Shown piece after piece: positions 42,840 through 51,804 of a stretch of 54,362 bases of DNA. The position numbers were made by a program, and so were the translations under genes. The notes beneath the pieces are model-generated. The model was not told where the DNA came from. It worked only from the letters and a program-made list of their open reading frames with translations, and did no database searches. Origin of the DNA: an uncultured Bacteroidia bacterium (lineage in GTDB: Bacteria; Bacteroidota; Bacteroidia; Bacteroidales; UBA932); NCBI GenBank assembly GCA_902781705.1, contig CACZKE010000018.1:1-54362 (forward strand). The letters are read 5' to 3'. Each line of letters starts with the position of its first letter. Position 1 is the first letter of the stretch.

Positions 42840-44669
42840 ATGATACTTAGTTTTCATCCTTTTTACAAAAAGGTACTGTCTTTTTCCGTCGGATTCCTCC
42901 TGGTCGGAGCGTGTTCTTCGTGCACGGAAAAGGCTTCCATACAAGAAGATAAGGAGGAAACGGCGACGGTCTCCGTCACGGGTGTGAGCATCCTTCGGAG
43001 TGAGCTCGAACTAACCATAGGCCAGGTGACGCGGCTGGGAATCAAGGTGACCCCCGCGAACGCGACGAACCCCCGGACTACCTGGAGCATCGACAATTCC
43101 GCCGTCGCGTCCATCGACAAGGACAACGGTGCCATCACGGCCCTTGCCGCCGGCAATGCCACCGTCACGGTGACGACCGTGGACGGCGGGCATACCGCCA
43201 CCTGCGCCCTCACGGTGAAGGAGACGGCGACGCCGCCGGAACCCACGCCCACCGATCCCGGTGCTCCGGCCGCTTTCGGCGCCGTGCCCACGGAAGGCCA
43301 GGTCGCCTGGCAGCGCCAGGAACTCCTGATGTTCTATCACTACGGACAGGCCACTTTCTCCGGCTGGGACGGTGAGAACCCCACCTGCAACGGCAAGACC
43401 TGGTCCGAGAGTCTCCTCCTGCAGAACTACGCCCCCACCACCATCGACGCGGACCAGTGGGTGAAGGTCGCGAAGGACAACGGCTTCGGCGAGGTGATCC
43501 TCACCGCCAAGCACCATGACGGCTTCTGCCTTTGGGACAATCCCGAAAGCACGACGGACGTCGCGAATCCGAACGCCAAGAACCACACGGACGTGGTCAA
43601 GGCCGTGCGCGACGCCTGCACGAAATACGGCGTGAACATGGGCATCTATCTCTCCCCGTGGGACCGGATGATCGAGGTCTCCGGCAAGAGCACGGCGGAG
43701 TACGAAACCATGTACAAGAACGCCCTCAAGGACCTCATGACCAAATACGCCCCCGTCACTGAGATGTGGTTCGATGGCAACCATGCCGGGAACTTCAACT
43801 GGACGGCGGTGAACAAGGTCGTCCTGGACGTCAACCCGCAGTGCGTGATCTTCTCCAACGGCGGCCCCGGCTGCCGCTGGGTGGGCAACGAGGCCGGTGT
43901 CGCGGGGGAGACCGACTGGTCCACCCTGGATATCGACGGCCGCGGTCTTACGCCGAGCAACCTGCCCGGCGACTACGGCTCCTATCTCGCTTCCGGCGAC
44001 AAGGGCGCCGCGTCCTGGTGCCCTGCGGAGAGCGACTTCTCCATCCAGCAGATCGGCGACCGCAACGGCTGGTTCTACGGGGCCAATGACAGCCGGAAGA
44101 CTGCGAAGGAGCTGATGGACCTCTATTACAAGAGCGTCGGCCGGAACTCCGTATTCCTGATGAACGTCCCGCCGTCCGACAAGGGCGTCATCGACGCGAA
44201 GGAAGTGAAGGTCATCGAGGAATTCACCGCCATGCGGAAGGCCGTCTTCGGGACCGACCTTGCCGCCGGCGCGACGGCCACTGCGACGAATGTCCGCGGC
44301 AACTTTGCCGAGAAATACGGCCCTGCGCGGATGCTGGACGGGGATCCGGAGACCTACTTCGCGACGGATGACGACGTGAAGGAGGTGGAAATCGAATTCG
44401 CCCTCGCCGGCGCGAAGACCTTCAACCGCGTCCAACTGCAGGAGTACATCCCGCTGGGCCAGCGCGTGGAAAGTTTCGAGATCCAGGTCCGCACCGGCGG
44501 CTCCTGGAAGGCCTGGGGGAACGGTGCCAAGACCACTATCGGCAACAAGCGCATCATCCTTGGAAACAGCGTCACGGCCGATGCCGTGAAGGTGCGCATC
44601 AAGAGCGCCCTGGCCTGCCCGGTGCTGAGCGGGTTCGCCCTGTATAACGATACGGTCAGCGGGCTGTAG
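42840..44669 (+). CDS. GH29 alpha-L-fucosidase with Big2 and F5/8-like domains
   Basis: 609 residues. Lipoprotein signal (SVGFLLVGAC, Cys25; SSC follows). A Big2-type immunoglobulin-like domain (about 45-127; VTGVSILRSELELTIGQ, WSIDNSAVASID) precedes a Pro/Thr linker and the GH29 barrel (about 140-465). The nucleophile is Asp312 in EMWFDGN. AKHHDGFCLWD and NMGIYLSPWDR are other hallmark strands. The C-terminal 140 residues look like an F5/8 type C (CBM32-like) sugar-binding domain (ARMLDGDPETYFATDD). It should release alpha-L-fucose, for instance from core- or antenna-fucosylated N-glycans or mucin glycans. It is first in the operon and followed by a palindromic repeat. Confidence 0.92.
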   Translation: MILSFHPFYKKVLSFSVGFLLVGACSSCTEKASIQEDKEETATVSVTGVSILRSELELTIGQVTRLGIKVTPANATNPRTTWSIDNSAVASIDKDNGAITALAAGNATVTVTTVDGGHTATCALTVKETATPPEPTPTDPGAPAAFGAVPTEGQVAWQRQELLMFYHYGQATFSGWDGENPTCNGKTWSESLLLQNYAPTTIDADQWVKVAKDNGFGEVILTAKHHDGFCLWDNPESTTDVANPNAKNHTDVVKAVRDACTKYGVNMGIYLSPWDRMIEVSGKSTAEYETMYKNALKDLMTKYAPVTEMWFDGNHAGNFNWTAVNKVVLDVNPQCVIFSNGGPGCRWVGNEAGVAGETDWSTLDIDGRGLTPSNLPGDYGSYLASGDKGAASWCPAESDFSIQQIGDRNGWFYGANDSRKTAKELMDLYYKSVGRNSVFLMNVPPSDKGVIDAKEVKVIEEFTAMRKAVFGTDLAAGATATATNVRGNFAEKYGPARMLDGDPETYFATDDDVKEVEIEFALAGAKTFNRVQLQEYIPLGQRVESFEIQVRTGGSWKAWGNGAKTTIGNKRIILGNSVTADAVKVRIKSALACPVLSGFALYNDTVSGL

Positions 44670-44735
44670 ATTCTTTCGTCGGCCTTCGGCCTCCTCAGAA
44701 TGACAATTGTCATTCCGAGCGGAGCGAAGGAATCT
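44669..44735. repeat. Intergenic palindromic repeat, copy 3
   Basis: AGATTCTTTCGTCGGCCTTCGG opens the element and GGAGCGAAGGAATCT closes it, around a perfect centre AGAATGACA/ATTGTCATTC. It overlaps the last base of the fucosidase stop codon and lies between it and the DUF1573 gene. The words match those of the copies at 2322 and 8855. Confidence 0.6.
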
Positions 44736-44746
44736 GTTTCAGAAAA

Positions 44747-45484
44747 ATGAGAAAAGGTATATATATCGCACTTTTGCTGCTTGCGGCAGCCTGCGCGCCC
44801 AAGGACGGCGTCCGGACCATTCGGGCCGTCGAGGGAAAGGATGCGGACCTCGGGAAGATCCAGGAGATCGACGGCCCCGTGACCGTCCGGCTCGTGGTGA
44901 AGAACGAGTATGCCGACACCCTCTATCCCATGCAACTCTACACCCCCTGCGGATGCACCGAGGCCCGGTTCGACCGGAAGCCGGTAGCGCCGGGGGAGGA
45001 CGAGACCATCGAGGTGACCTACAATCCCGCCTACCGGCCCGGGCCCATGCGGGAGGAAATCCAGGTCCAGTACCGGAACTCTCCGGTGAAAGTGCGGACG
45101 CTCGCCATCAAGGGCGAGGTCATCGGTTTCAACCATCCCATCGAGGAAGACCGTCCCTACGCCTATGGCGAGGGACTGTACATGAGTCATAAAGTACTCA
45201 GCTACGGTGCTTTGGCACCCGGCGAGACGGCGGATGTCTTCTTCCGTCACGGGAACGGGAACACCCGCAAGGCGGAGATCGTCTTCGACATTCCCGAGGA
45301 GTGGCGTCCTTATCTGAGGATGCGGCAGCCCGGGAAGATGAAGGCCGACGAGCGCGACACCATCCACGTGAAATTCACGATGCCCGCCCTCTATGACTCG
45401 GTGGAATTCGCCGTCCAGCCGCGTGTGGACGGCAAGCCCACGGAGGAAGTCCTCCGGGTATGGGCCCATCGGAAAAAACAGTAA
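44747..45484 (+). CDS. DUF1573 lipoprotein
   Basis: 245 residues. Lipoprotein signal (LLLAAAC, Cys16). The first half has the DUF1573/ASH-like immunoglobulin pattern: VRLVVKNEYADTLYPM, YTPCGCTEARFDRKPVAPG with the CGC signature, and TIEVTYNPAYRPG. A second immunoglobulin-like domain follows (about 140-245). Such proteins are common and poorly understood in Bacteroidetes. They are periplasmic or surface proteins sometimes linked to secretion or cell envelope assembly. It lies 30 bases upstream of the SusC-OmpA gene and is probably cotranscribed, so it may help assemble or anchor that transporter, though this is only a guess. Confidence 0.75.
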   Translation: MRKGIYIALLLLAAACAPKDGVRTIRAVEGKDADLGKIQEIDGPVTVRLVVKNEYADTLYPMQLYTPCGCTEARFDRKPVAPGEDETIEVTYNPAYRPGPMREEIQVQYRNSPVKVRTLAIKGEVIGFNHPIEEDRPYAYGEGLYMSHKVLSYGALAPGETADVFFRHGNGNTRKAEIVFDIPEEWRPYLRMRQPGKMKADERDTIHVKFTMPALYDSVEFAVQPRVDGKPTEEVLRVWAHRKKQ

Positions 45485-45488
45485 ACCC

Positions 45489-45512
45489 AAATACATTAAC
45501 CAACAAAACACC
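45489..45512 (+). promoter_or_regulatory. Conserved leader before SusC-OmpA
   Basis: AAATACATTAACCAACAAAACACC ends two bases before the ATG. It is nearly identical to the leader of the SusC at 13930, with the first eleven bases the same. No -7 box is present, so the conservation probably concerns translation or mRNA stability. Confidence 0.45.
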
Positions 45513-45514
45513 TT

Positions 45515-48500
45515 ATGCGTTTCCAACTCAAGAAAGTCCTGACGGGAGCCCTTGCGGCCGCCCTGGGACTGTTCATCACTGGCGGAGCCGCCCTGGCCCA
45601 GAACCGGACCATCACGGGTACCGTCACGGATGACTACGGTGAACCGCTCATCGGCGCCAGCGTCGTCGTGGAGGGGGACAGTACGACAGGTGCCATCACC
45701 GACTTGGACGGTCACTACAGCATTACCGTCCCGGCATCGGCGGAGGCCCTGCGCTTCTCCTACATCGGCCAGAAGGATGCCGTGGAGCAGATCGGAGGCC
45801 GTTCGGTCATCAACGTCACCCTGGCGTCGGACAACATCGCGCTCAACGCGACCGTCGTCACCGCCATGGGTATCCGCAAGGAGGAGAAATCCCTCTCCTA
45901 CAACGTCCAGCAGCCGAAACTGGAGACCGTGAGCCCGGTGGGCTCCTTCGTCAACGGTCTGAACGGTAAAGTCGCCGGCGTGTCCATCAACCAATCTTCC
46001 ACCGGTGTGGGCGGAACCTCCCGTATCGTCATGCGCGGTTCCAAGTCCATTTCCAACAACAACAACGCGCTGTACGTGATCGACGGTATCCCGATGCAGT
46101 CCCTCCGCGGCTCCAACCCGGAAGGCACCTATGCCGGCGCCGGCCAGACCGGTGACGTGCTGGGTACCCTGAACCAGGACGACATCGAGTCCATCTCCGT
46201 CCTTTCCGGTCCGTCCGCAGCGGCCCTGTACGGTGCCCATGCGGCGAACGGCGTGATCATCATCACCACCAAGAAGGGTCAGAAAGACCGCCTGGACATC
46301 GACTATTCCAACAGCACGATCTTCTCCCGGGCGTATGTCATGCCGGAGTTCCAGAACACCTACGGCCCTTCGTCTCCCGGCTCCTACTACAGTTGGGGCG
46401 CGAAACTGGACACCCCGTCCTCCTACAGCCCGCGTGACTTCTTCCAGACGGGCGTGAACGAGATCAATTCCTTCGCCCTCTCCACGGGTACCGAGCGTAG
46501 CCAGACCTACGTGTCCGCCGCCGTCGCGAACGCCCGCGGCATCATCCACAACAACAACGTGGGCCGCTACAACCTCACCTTCCGCAACACGACCGACCTC
46601 GTGAAGGACGTCCTCACCCTGGACATCAACGCCACCTACGGCCGCGTGAACGAGCAGAATATGATCGCCCAGGGCGAATACGGCAACCCCGTGGTCCCGG
46701 TGTACCTGTTCCCGGCCGGAGACGACTTCTCCAAGGTCCAGGTGTACGAGCGCTACGACGCCGGCCGCAACTTCAAGACCCAGTACTGGCCCTACGACTT
46801 CATCCAGTCCATGCAGAACCCTTACTGGATCACCGAACACCAGAAATGGCAGAACGGCAAGACCCGTCTCATGGGTTCCATCCAGCTCTCCTGGAAGCCC
46901 TTCAAGTGGCTTACCCTCAGTGCCCGCGGTAAATATGACCGTACGGACGAGCGGCGTGAGCAAAAATTCGACGCCTCCACGAACACCCTCTTCACCGAGG
47001 GCTCCAAGCACGGTCTGTACAGCCTGAACAACCAGTACACCGAGCAGAAGTTCGGCGAAGTCCTCGCCACCTTCAACAAGTACTTCGGGGACAACGTCCT
47101 GAACCTTACCGGCGTGGTGGGCGCCAATATCGACGACATCCGCTTCGAGTCCAACTTCGCTGGCGGCCCGCTCGCCACGTTGAACAACATGTTCAACCTG
47201 AACAATGTGGACCTGGCGAACTCCCATGCCAACTATGGTTCCACCGGCTGGCCTTACCAGAACCAGTCCGTGTTCGCCAACGCCCAGTTGGGCTGGCGCA
47301 GCAAGGTCTATCTGGACGCCACCTACCGTGTGGACTGGACCTCTACCCTGTGGACGGCCGGTGGGATCACCTATCCGACCGTGGGCCTCTCCGGCATCGT
47401 CACCGAGCTGTTTCCTTTCATGAAGAGCAACTTCTTCCCTTACTGGAAGGTCCGTGCCTCCTATTCCGAGGTGGGTAATGCTCCGGAACCCTCCGACTTC
47501 CCCCTGGATCCCCGTGCGCGACTCGTGATGGGCCGCGTCGTCACCCTGAACCGCCGTATCAATACGGACCTGGATCCGGAGCGTACGAAGTCCTTCGAAC
47601 TCGGTACCAACATCCACTTCTTTGACAGCAGGCTGCAGATCGATGCGACCTGGTACCGGTCCGACACCTACAACCAGTTCTATACCGCGCGCCTGAGTTC
47701 CACCTCCACCAACAACGAAATGCTCCTCAACGGCGGCCGGGTGAACAACCAGGGCGTCGAGGTCTCTGCCCGCTTCGACGATGAAAAGGGTAAATGGAAG
47801 TACGGAACCTTCCTGACCTGGTCCTGGAACCGGAACAAGATCATGGACCTGAGCTTCGTGGATCCCCTCGACGGCCAGGTTTACGGCCGTGACGGCATCT
47901 CCGTGGGCGGTTTCGGCGGCGTGCACAACGTCCTGTACGAGGGCGGTTCCCTCGGCGACGTGTACGTGACCACCATCGCCACCGACGAGCACGGCTTCTA
48001 CCAGCTCAACGCCGACGGCATGATCGTCGCCGACTACGACGAGAAGGACATGATCTACGCCGGCTCCACCGACGCCAAGCACCGTCTCAGCTGGGGCGGA
48101 CACCTGGGTTGGAACGGCCTCACGGCGAGTTTCCTGTTCACCGCCCGTCTCGGCGGCGTGGTCCTCTCCAAGACCCAGGCCGTCATGGACTACTACGGTA
48201 TCTCCCAGGATACCGCCGTCGCCCGCGAGAAGGGCTTCCTGGAGTTCAACGGCATGAAGACCAACGACATCCAGGGCTACTACCAGGTACTCGGCCGTGA
48301 CAACGGCGTGATGAGCCAGTACGTCTATGACGCCACCAACGTCCGCCTCGCGGAGGTTTCCCTCGGCTACGACTTCCCGTGCAAGAACTGGGGCTGGGTC
48401 AAGGGCCTGAACCTGTCCGTGGTGGGCAACAACCTCGCCATGCTCTTCCTCAAGGCCCCGTTCGATCCGGAGATGACCTCCTCCGCCGGAACCTACAACC

Positions 48501-49033
48501 AGGGCATCGACTACTTCATGCAGCCGTCCACCCGGAGCCTCGGCTTCGCGGTGAAGGTCCATTTCGGCGGCAGCACCGCCTCCAAGGCCGCTCCGGCCAG
48601 CGCTCCCGTGTACGTTCCTTCCGAGCCCAAGGTGGTGGAGAAGATCGTCGAGAAGGTGGTCGAGAAGGAAGTGGTCAAGGAAGTCGTGAAGGAAGTCAAG
48701 GTCCCGGCCGTGAGTTCCTACAATGACGACCTGTACTTTATCATCGGCAAGGCCGAGATCCGTCCGGAGGAAGCCCTCAAACTCGGACGCATCGTCCAGG
48801 TCCTGACCGAGAATCCGGATGCGAAGATTACCGTTACCGGGTATGCCGACAGCGGCACCGGCAACGACCGGATCAATTCCGTCCTGTCCGCCCGGCGCGC
48901 CGCCAAGGTCGTGGACATGCTGGTGGAAGCCGGCATCGACCGCAGCCGCATCTCTTCCGGTTCCGTGGCCGGCGACCGTGACGCCTCCAAGAGCCCTGAG
49001 TCCAACCGCGTTGCCGTGTGCATCGTCAAATAA
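45515..49033 (+). CDS. SusC-like transporter fused to OmpA C-terminal domain
   Basis: 1172 residues in one open frame. Residues 1-1019 are a complete SusC: signal peptide (FITGGAALAQ), carboxypeptidase-regulatory-like domain (TITGTVTDDYGEPLIGASVV, about 32-105), the VVTAMGIRKEEKSLSYNVQQ segment, plug (DDIESISVLSGPSAAALYG) and barrel, whose last strand is GFAVKVHF (to Phe1017). A charged Val/Glu/Lys repeat linker follows (1038-1065, VVEKIVEKVVEKEVVKEVV). Residues 1066-1172 are an OmpA-like peptidoglycan-binding domain (DDLYFIIGKAEIRPEEALKL, VTGYADSGTGNDRINSVLS, ARRAAKVVDMLVEAGI, ending NRVAVCIVK). The conserved Asp (GYAD) and Arg (LSARRA) that contact diaminopimelate in OmpA are present. It would import glycans with the SusD encoded downstream while being tied to the cell wall. 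Confidence 0.93.
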   Translation: MRFQLKKVLTGALAAALGLFITGGAALAQNRTITGTVTDDYGEPLIGASVVVEGDSTTGAITDLDGHYSITVPASAEALRFSYIGQKDAVEQIGGRSVINVTLASDNIALNATVVTAMGIRKEEKSLSYNVQQPKLETVSPVGSFVNGLNGKVAGVSINQSSTGVGGTSRIVMRGSKSISNNNNALYVIDGIPMQSLRGSNPEGTYAGAGQTGDVLGTLNQDDIESISVLSGPSAAALYGAHAANGVIIITTKKGQKDRLDIDYSNSTIFSRAYVMPEFQNTYGPSSPGSYYSWGAKLDTPSSYSPRDFFQTGVNEINSFALSTGTERSQTYVSAAVANARGIIHNNNVGRYNLTFRNTTDLVKDVLTLDINATYGRVNEQNMIAQGEYGNPVVPVYLFPAGDDFSKVQVYERYDAGRNFKTQYWPYDFIQSMQNPYWITEHQKWQNGKTRLMGSIQLSWKPFKWLTLSARGKYDRTDERREQKFDASTNTLFTEGSKHGLYSLNNQYTEQKFGEVLATFNKYFGDNVLNLTGVVGANIDDIRFESNFAGGPLATLNNMFNLNNVDLANSHANYGSTGWPYQNQSVFANAQLGWRSKVYLDATYRVDWTSTLWTAGGITYPTVGLSGIVTELFPFMKSNFFPYWKVRASYSEVGNAPEPSDFPLDPRARLVMGRVVTLNRRINTDLDPERTKSFELGTNIHFFDSRLQIDATWYRSDTYNQFYTARLSSTSTNNEMLLNGGRVNNQGVEVSARFDDEKGKWKYGTFLTWSWNRNKIMDLSFVDPLDGQVYGRDGISVGGFGGVHNVLYEGGSLGDVYVTTIATDEHGFYQLNADGMIVADYDEKDMIYAGSTDAKHRLSWGGHLGWNGLTASFLFTARLGGVVLSKTQAVMDYYGISQDTAVAREKGFLEFNGMKTNDIQGYYQVLGRDNGVMSQYVYDATNVRLAEVSLGYDFPCKNWGWVKGLNLSVVGNNLAMLFLKAPFDPEMTSSAGTYNQGIDYFMQPSTRSLGFAVKVHFGGSTASKAAPASAPVYVPSEPKVVEKIVEKVVEKEVVKEVVKEVKVPAVSSYNDDLYFIIGKAEIRPEEALKLGRIVQVLTENPDAKITVTGYADSGTGNDRINSVLSARRAAKVVDMLVEAGIDRSRISSGSVAGDRDASKSPESNRVAVCIVK

Positions 49034-49043
49034 TCAGCGCGAT

Positions 49044-50627
49044 ATGAATATGAAGAATATACTGAAAGGTTTCCTCGCCCTCGCGGCCGCCGCGGCCCTT
49101 CTGACGGGCTGCACCAAAGGCTACGAGGAGCTGAACAAGAACAGATACGGCGTGAGCGAGGACGATCTGGCCCAGGACGGCCTGGCCGTGGGCGGTATGC
49201 TCCAGCAGTTGGAGCGCTCCGTCATCATCTACCGGGACGGCACCTACCTGGATTCCGACTACCAGATCATGTACAACCTGTGCGGTGAGACCTGGTGCGG
49301 CTACATGGCCCCTACCCTCAGCGACGGCCACAACGCCGGCTGGGATGTGAACGATGGCTGGCACCGCCGCATGTTCACCGTGAAATACGAGTATGGCATG
49401 GCGGGTTACAAGGCCTTCGTGGACAAGGCGACGGAACTCGGGCTCGAGAATGAACTCGCCCTCGCGAAGGTCCTGAAGGTCACGACCATGCATCAGGTTG
49501 CCGACTACTACGGTCCCATCGCGTACTCCCAGTACGGCGGCATCGTGAACCTCTACGACCCGCTGGACCAGGTCTATGTACAGTTCTTCGACGAACTGGA
49601 CGAGTCCATCGAAATCCTCGAGAAAGTGGCCGCCACGGGCGCCAAGCTCCTGGAGGACTACGACCTCGTGTACGGCGGTGACGCCGCCAAGTGGGTCCGC
49701 TTCGCGAACTCCCTGCGCCTGCGTCTCGCGATGCGCGTGAGCTACGCCGATCCGGCCCTCGCCCGCGAAGAGGCCGAGAAGTCCCTGGCGAGCCCCTTCG
49801 GCGTGATCACCTCCAACAGCGAGAACGCCGTCATCGCCGAGGCCGGCGTGCGTCATCCGATCTACACCATCAACGTGGAGTTCAACGACGCCGACACCCA
49901 GATGGGCGCTTCCCTGGACAGTTACCTGAACGGATACAACGATCCCCGCATGTTCCTCATCGCCAAGCCTGCCGGTGACGGCAAGCTCCACGGTGTGCGT
50001 CCGGGCATCTCCCCGTCCAGCTGGACCAACTACAAGAACACCGCCGCGAAGGTTTCCGCTCCGAACGCTTCCGTCTATAAGATCTGCTGGCTGAACGCCG
50101 CCGAGGTCGCGTTCCTGCGTGCCGAGGGTGCCCTGAAGGGCTGGAATATGGGCGGAACCGCCCAGGAGTTCTACGAGCAGGGCATCAAGCTTTCCTTCGA
50201 GGAATGGGGTGCCGACGGCGCCGCCGCCTACATCGCGAACACGACCGCCAAGCCGGCCGACTTCAAGGACAACGTAGCCCGTGCCAATGCTTCCGCCCCT
50301 TCCAAGGTGACCATCGCCTGGAACAACGCCGATTCCGATGAGACCAAGCTCGAGAAGATCGCCACCCAGAAGTGGATCGCCCTCTTCCCGAACAGCTGCG
50401 AGGCCTGGGCGGAGTACCGCCGCCTCCACTATCCGGTCCTCATCGCCCCGGCCAACAATTTCTCCAACGGTGTCGTGAATACCGAGCAGGGTATCCGCCG
50501 TGTCCCGTATCCCGTTTCCGAGCAGATCGACAACCCCGAGGGCTATGCCTCCGGCGTCGCGGCCCTGGGCGGTGCGGACAACGCCGGCGTGCGCCTGTGG
50601 TGGGATGCCAAACCGTTCAACAACTAA
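49044..50627 (+). CDS. SusD-like lipoprotein (SusD-like_2 type)
   Basis: 527 residues. ATG 49044 is used because it begins the lipoprotein signal (LALAAAAALLTGC, Cys23). A frame extending further upstream overlaps the SusC gene and has no signal. The family pattern is that of the second SusD group: GYEELNKNRYGVSEDDLAQD near the start, VADYYGPIAYSQYG, WVRFANSLRLRLAMRVSYAD, EVAFLRAEGALKGWNMG, KWIALFPNSCEAWAEYRR and RRVPYPVSEQ. It is the surface lid and binding partner of the SusC-OmpA transporter, 10 bases upstream. Members of this group occur in Bacteroides N-glycan loci. Confidence 0.92.
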   Translation: MNMKNILKGFLALAAAAALLTGCTKGYEELNKNRYGVSEDDLAQDGLAVGGMLQQLERSVIIYRDGTYLDSDYQIMYNLCGETWCGYMAPTLSDGHNAGWDVNDGWHRRMFTVKYEYGMAGYKAFVDKATELGLENELALAKVLKVTTMHQVADYYGPIAYSQYGGIVNLYDPLDQVYVQFFDELDESIEILEKVAATGAKLLEDYDLVYGGDAAKWVRFANSLRLRLAMRVSYADPALAREEAEKSLASPFGVITSNSENAVIAEAGVRHPIYTINVEFNDADTQMGASLDSYLNGYNDPRMFLIAKPAGDGKLHGVRPGISPSSWTNYKNTAAKVSAPNASVYKICWLNAAEVAFLRAEGALKGWNMGGTAQEFYEQGIKLSFEEWGADGAAAYIANTTAKPADFKDNVARANASAPSKVTIAWNNADSDETKLEKIATQKWIALFPNSCEAWAEYRRLHYPVLIAPANNFSNGVVNTEQGIRRVPYPVSEQIDNPEGYASGVAALGGADNAGVRLWWDAKPFNN

Positions 50628-50641
50628 AGCCCGCGAGAAAG

Positions 50642-51790
50642 ATGAAAAAGATACTGAGCATCATCCCTGCCGCCCTGGCCCTGATTGCGGTCCAGAGTTG
50701 CGACACCAAGGTGGAGAAGCTTGAAATCCAGCACTTCAACACGTACGATCTCGAGCGGGACGCCGAGGATCCTTACTATCAGGACCTCCGCGCCTGGAAA
50801 GAGTCCAAGCACACCATCTCCTACGTGTACTTCGCCCGCTGGGCCCCGCCGGAAGGCGCGACAAGCCTCTTCATCGAATACAAGACCATGCGTCCGCGCC
50901 TGATGGCCCTGCCGGATTCGCTGGACATCGTGAACCTCTGGATGGGCACCCCCATGAAGGAGGAATACACCGACGCCTGCTTCTACGGCAACGTGAAGAA
51001 CCAGGAGACCGGTGAGATCGAGCACGCCCCGCTCCACACCTACGACTACTCCCCGAACGCCTATGCCGACCTCGAGTACTGCCAGAAGGTGAAGGGCACC
51101 CGCTTCGTCATGCATGCCGACGCCTCCCATTACGGCCAGGAATTCGACCTCGTGGACGAAGCCACGGGCGAGGTGAAGCACTGGGTGGTCCAGCGCGGCG
51201 ACCGCGCCTCCATCGAGGCCTATGCCAAACTGGTCGTGGATATCGTGAACACCCACGGACTGGACGGCGTGGACTTCGACTATGAAGGCTGGGCCTCCTC
51301 CGACATGACCATCGCCATCCAGAAGGCCGGCGAGTACTTCGGCCCCAAGGGCTCCGACCCCTCGAAACTCCTCATCGTGGACTACTTCGGCGGCTATCCT
51401 TCCGGCGACATCGAGCCGTACATCAACTACCTCGTGAAGCAGGCCTACTCCATGCAGGGCTCTTCCGTGGGCGGCCCCGGCTGGTGCCCCGAGTCCAAGA
51501 TGGTGTACTGCGAGCAGTACGAGCAGTCCTCCGGGGACGGCCCGAACTACCTGAACGGCGGCTATCCCGCCGGGATGACCACCGAAGGCGGTGCGAAGAT
51601 GTACACCCTCGAGCGCTACGCCCGCTACGCCAACGAAGCCGGTAACGGCGAAGGCGGCTTCGGTGCGTACTACATCGACAACGACTATGACAATTCGACG
51701 GATGCCCTCCAGAAGAAAGGCTACAGCGGAACCTATTCCAACTATGCCTTCCTCCGCCGCGCCATCCAGATCGTGAACCCTGCCAAGTAA
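50642..51790 (+). CDS. GH18 endo-beta-N-acetylglucosaminidase-like lipoprotein
   Basis: 382 residues. Lipoprotein signal (ALIAVQSC, Cys20). The barrel carries LDGVDFDYEGW with catalytic Glu215. Asp213-Tyr214-Glu215 replaces the chitinase DWE by DYE, as in endo-H/BT1044-type endoglycosidases. Other segments are HTISYVYFARWAPPEG and TRFVMHADASHYGQEF. The position between SusD and a DUF1735/LamG protein matches the order in Bacteroides N-glycan loci. It probably cuts the chitobiose core of N-glycans at the cell surface and feeds SusC-OmpA. The start at 50642 is chosen for the signal peptide. Confidence 0.85.
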   Translation: MKKILSIIPAALALIAVQSCDTKVEKLEIQHFNTYDLERDAEDPYYQDLRAWKESKHTISYVYFARWAPPEGATSLFIEYKTMRPRLMALPDSLDIVNLWMGTPMKEEYTDACFYGNVKNQETGEIEHAPLHTYDYSPNAYADLEYCQKVKGTRFVMHADASHYGQEFDLVDEATGEVKHWVVQRGDRASIEAYAKLVVDIVNTHGLDGVDFDYEGWASSDMTIAIQKAGEYFGPKGSDPSKLLIVDYFGGYPSGDIEPYINYLVKQAYSMQGSSVGGPGWCPESKMVYCEQYEQSSGDGPNYLNGGYPAGMTTEGGAKMYTLERYARYANEAGNGEGGFGAYYIDNDYDNSTDALQKKGYSGTYSNYAFLRRAIQIVNPAK

Positions 51791-51804
51791 AGGAGATGAC
51801 CGTC

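Noticed and set aside
44354-48562. A 1,400-codon minus-strand frame opposite the fucosidase, DUF1573 and SusC-OmpA genes
   Set aside because: Same composition effect. No recognisable domain, and the opposite strand carries clear protein families.
48626-48709. Repeats in the SusC-OmpA linker as a CRISPR-like or tandem repeat array
   Set aside because: The repeats are short, imperfect and in frame. They encode a Val/Glu/Lys linker and have no spacer pattern. No CRISPR array was seen anywhere in the window.
48819-49043. N-terminal extension of the third SusD into the SusC-OmpA gene
   Set aside because: The extension has no signal peptide and overlaps the OmpA domain in another frame. The start at 49044 gives a proper lipoprotein signal.
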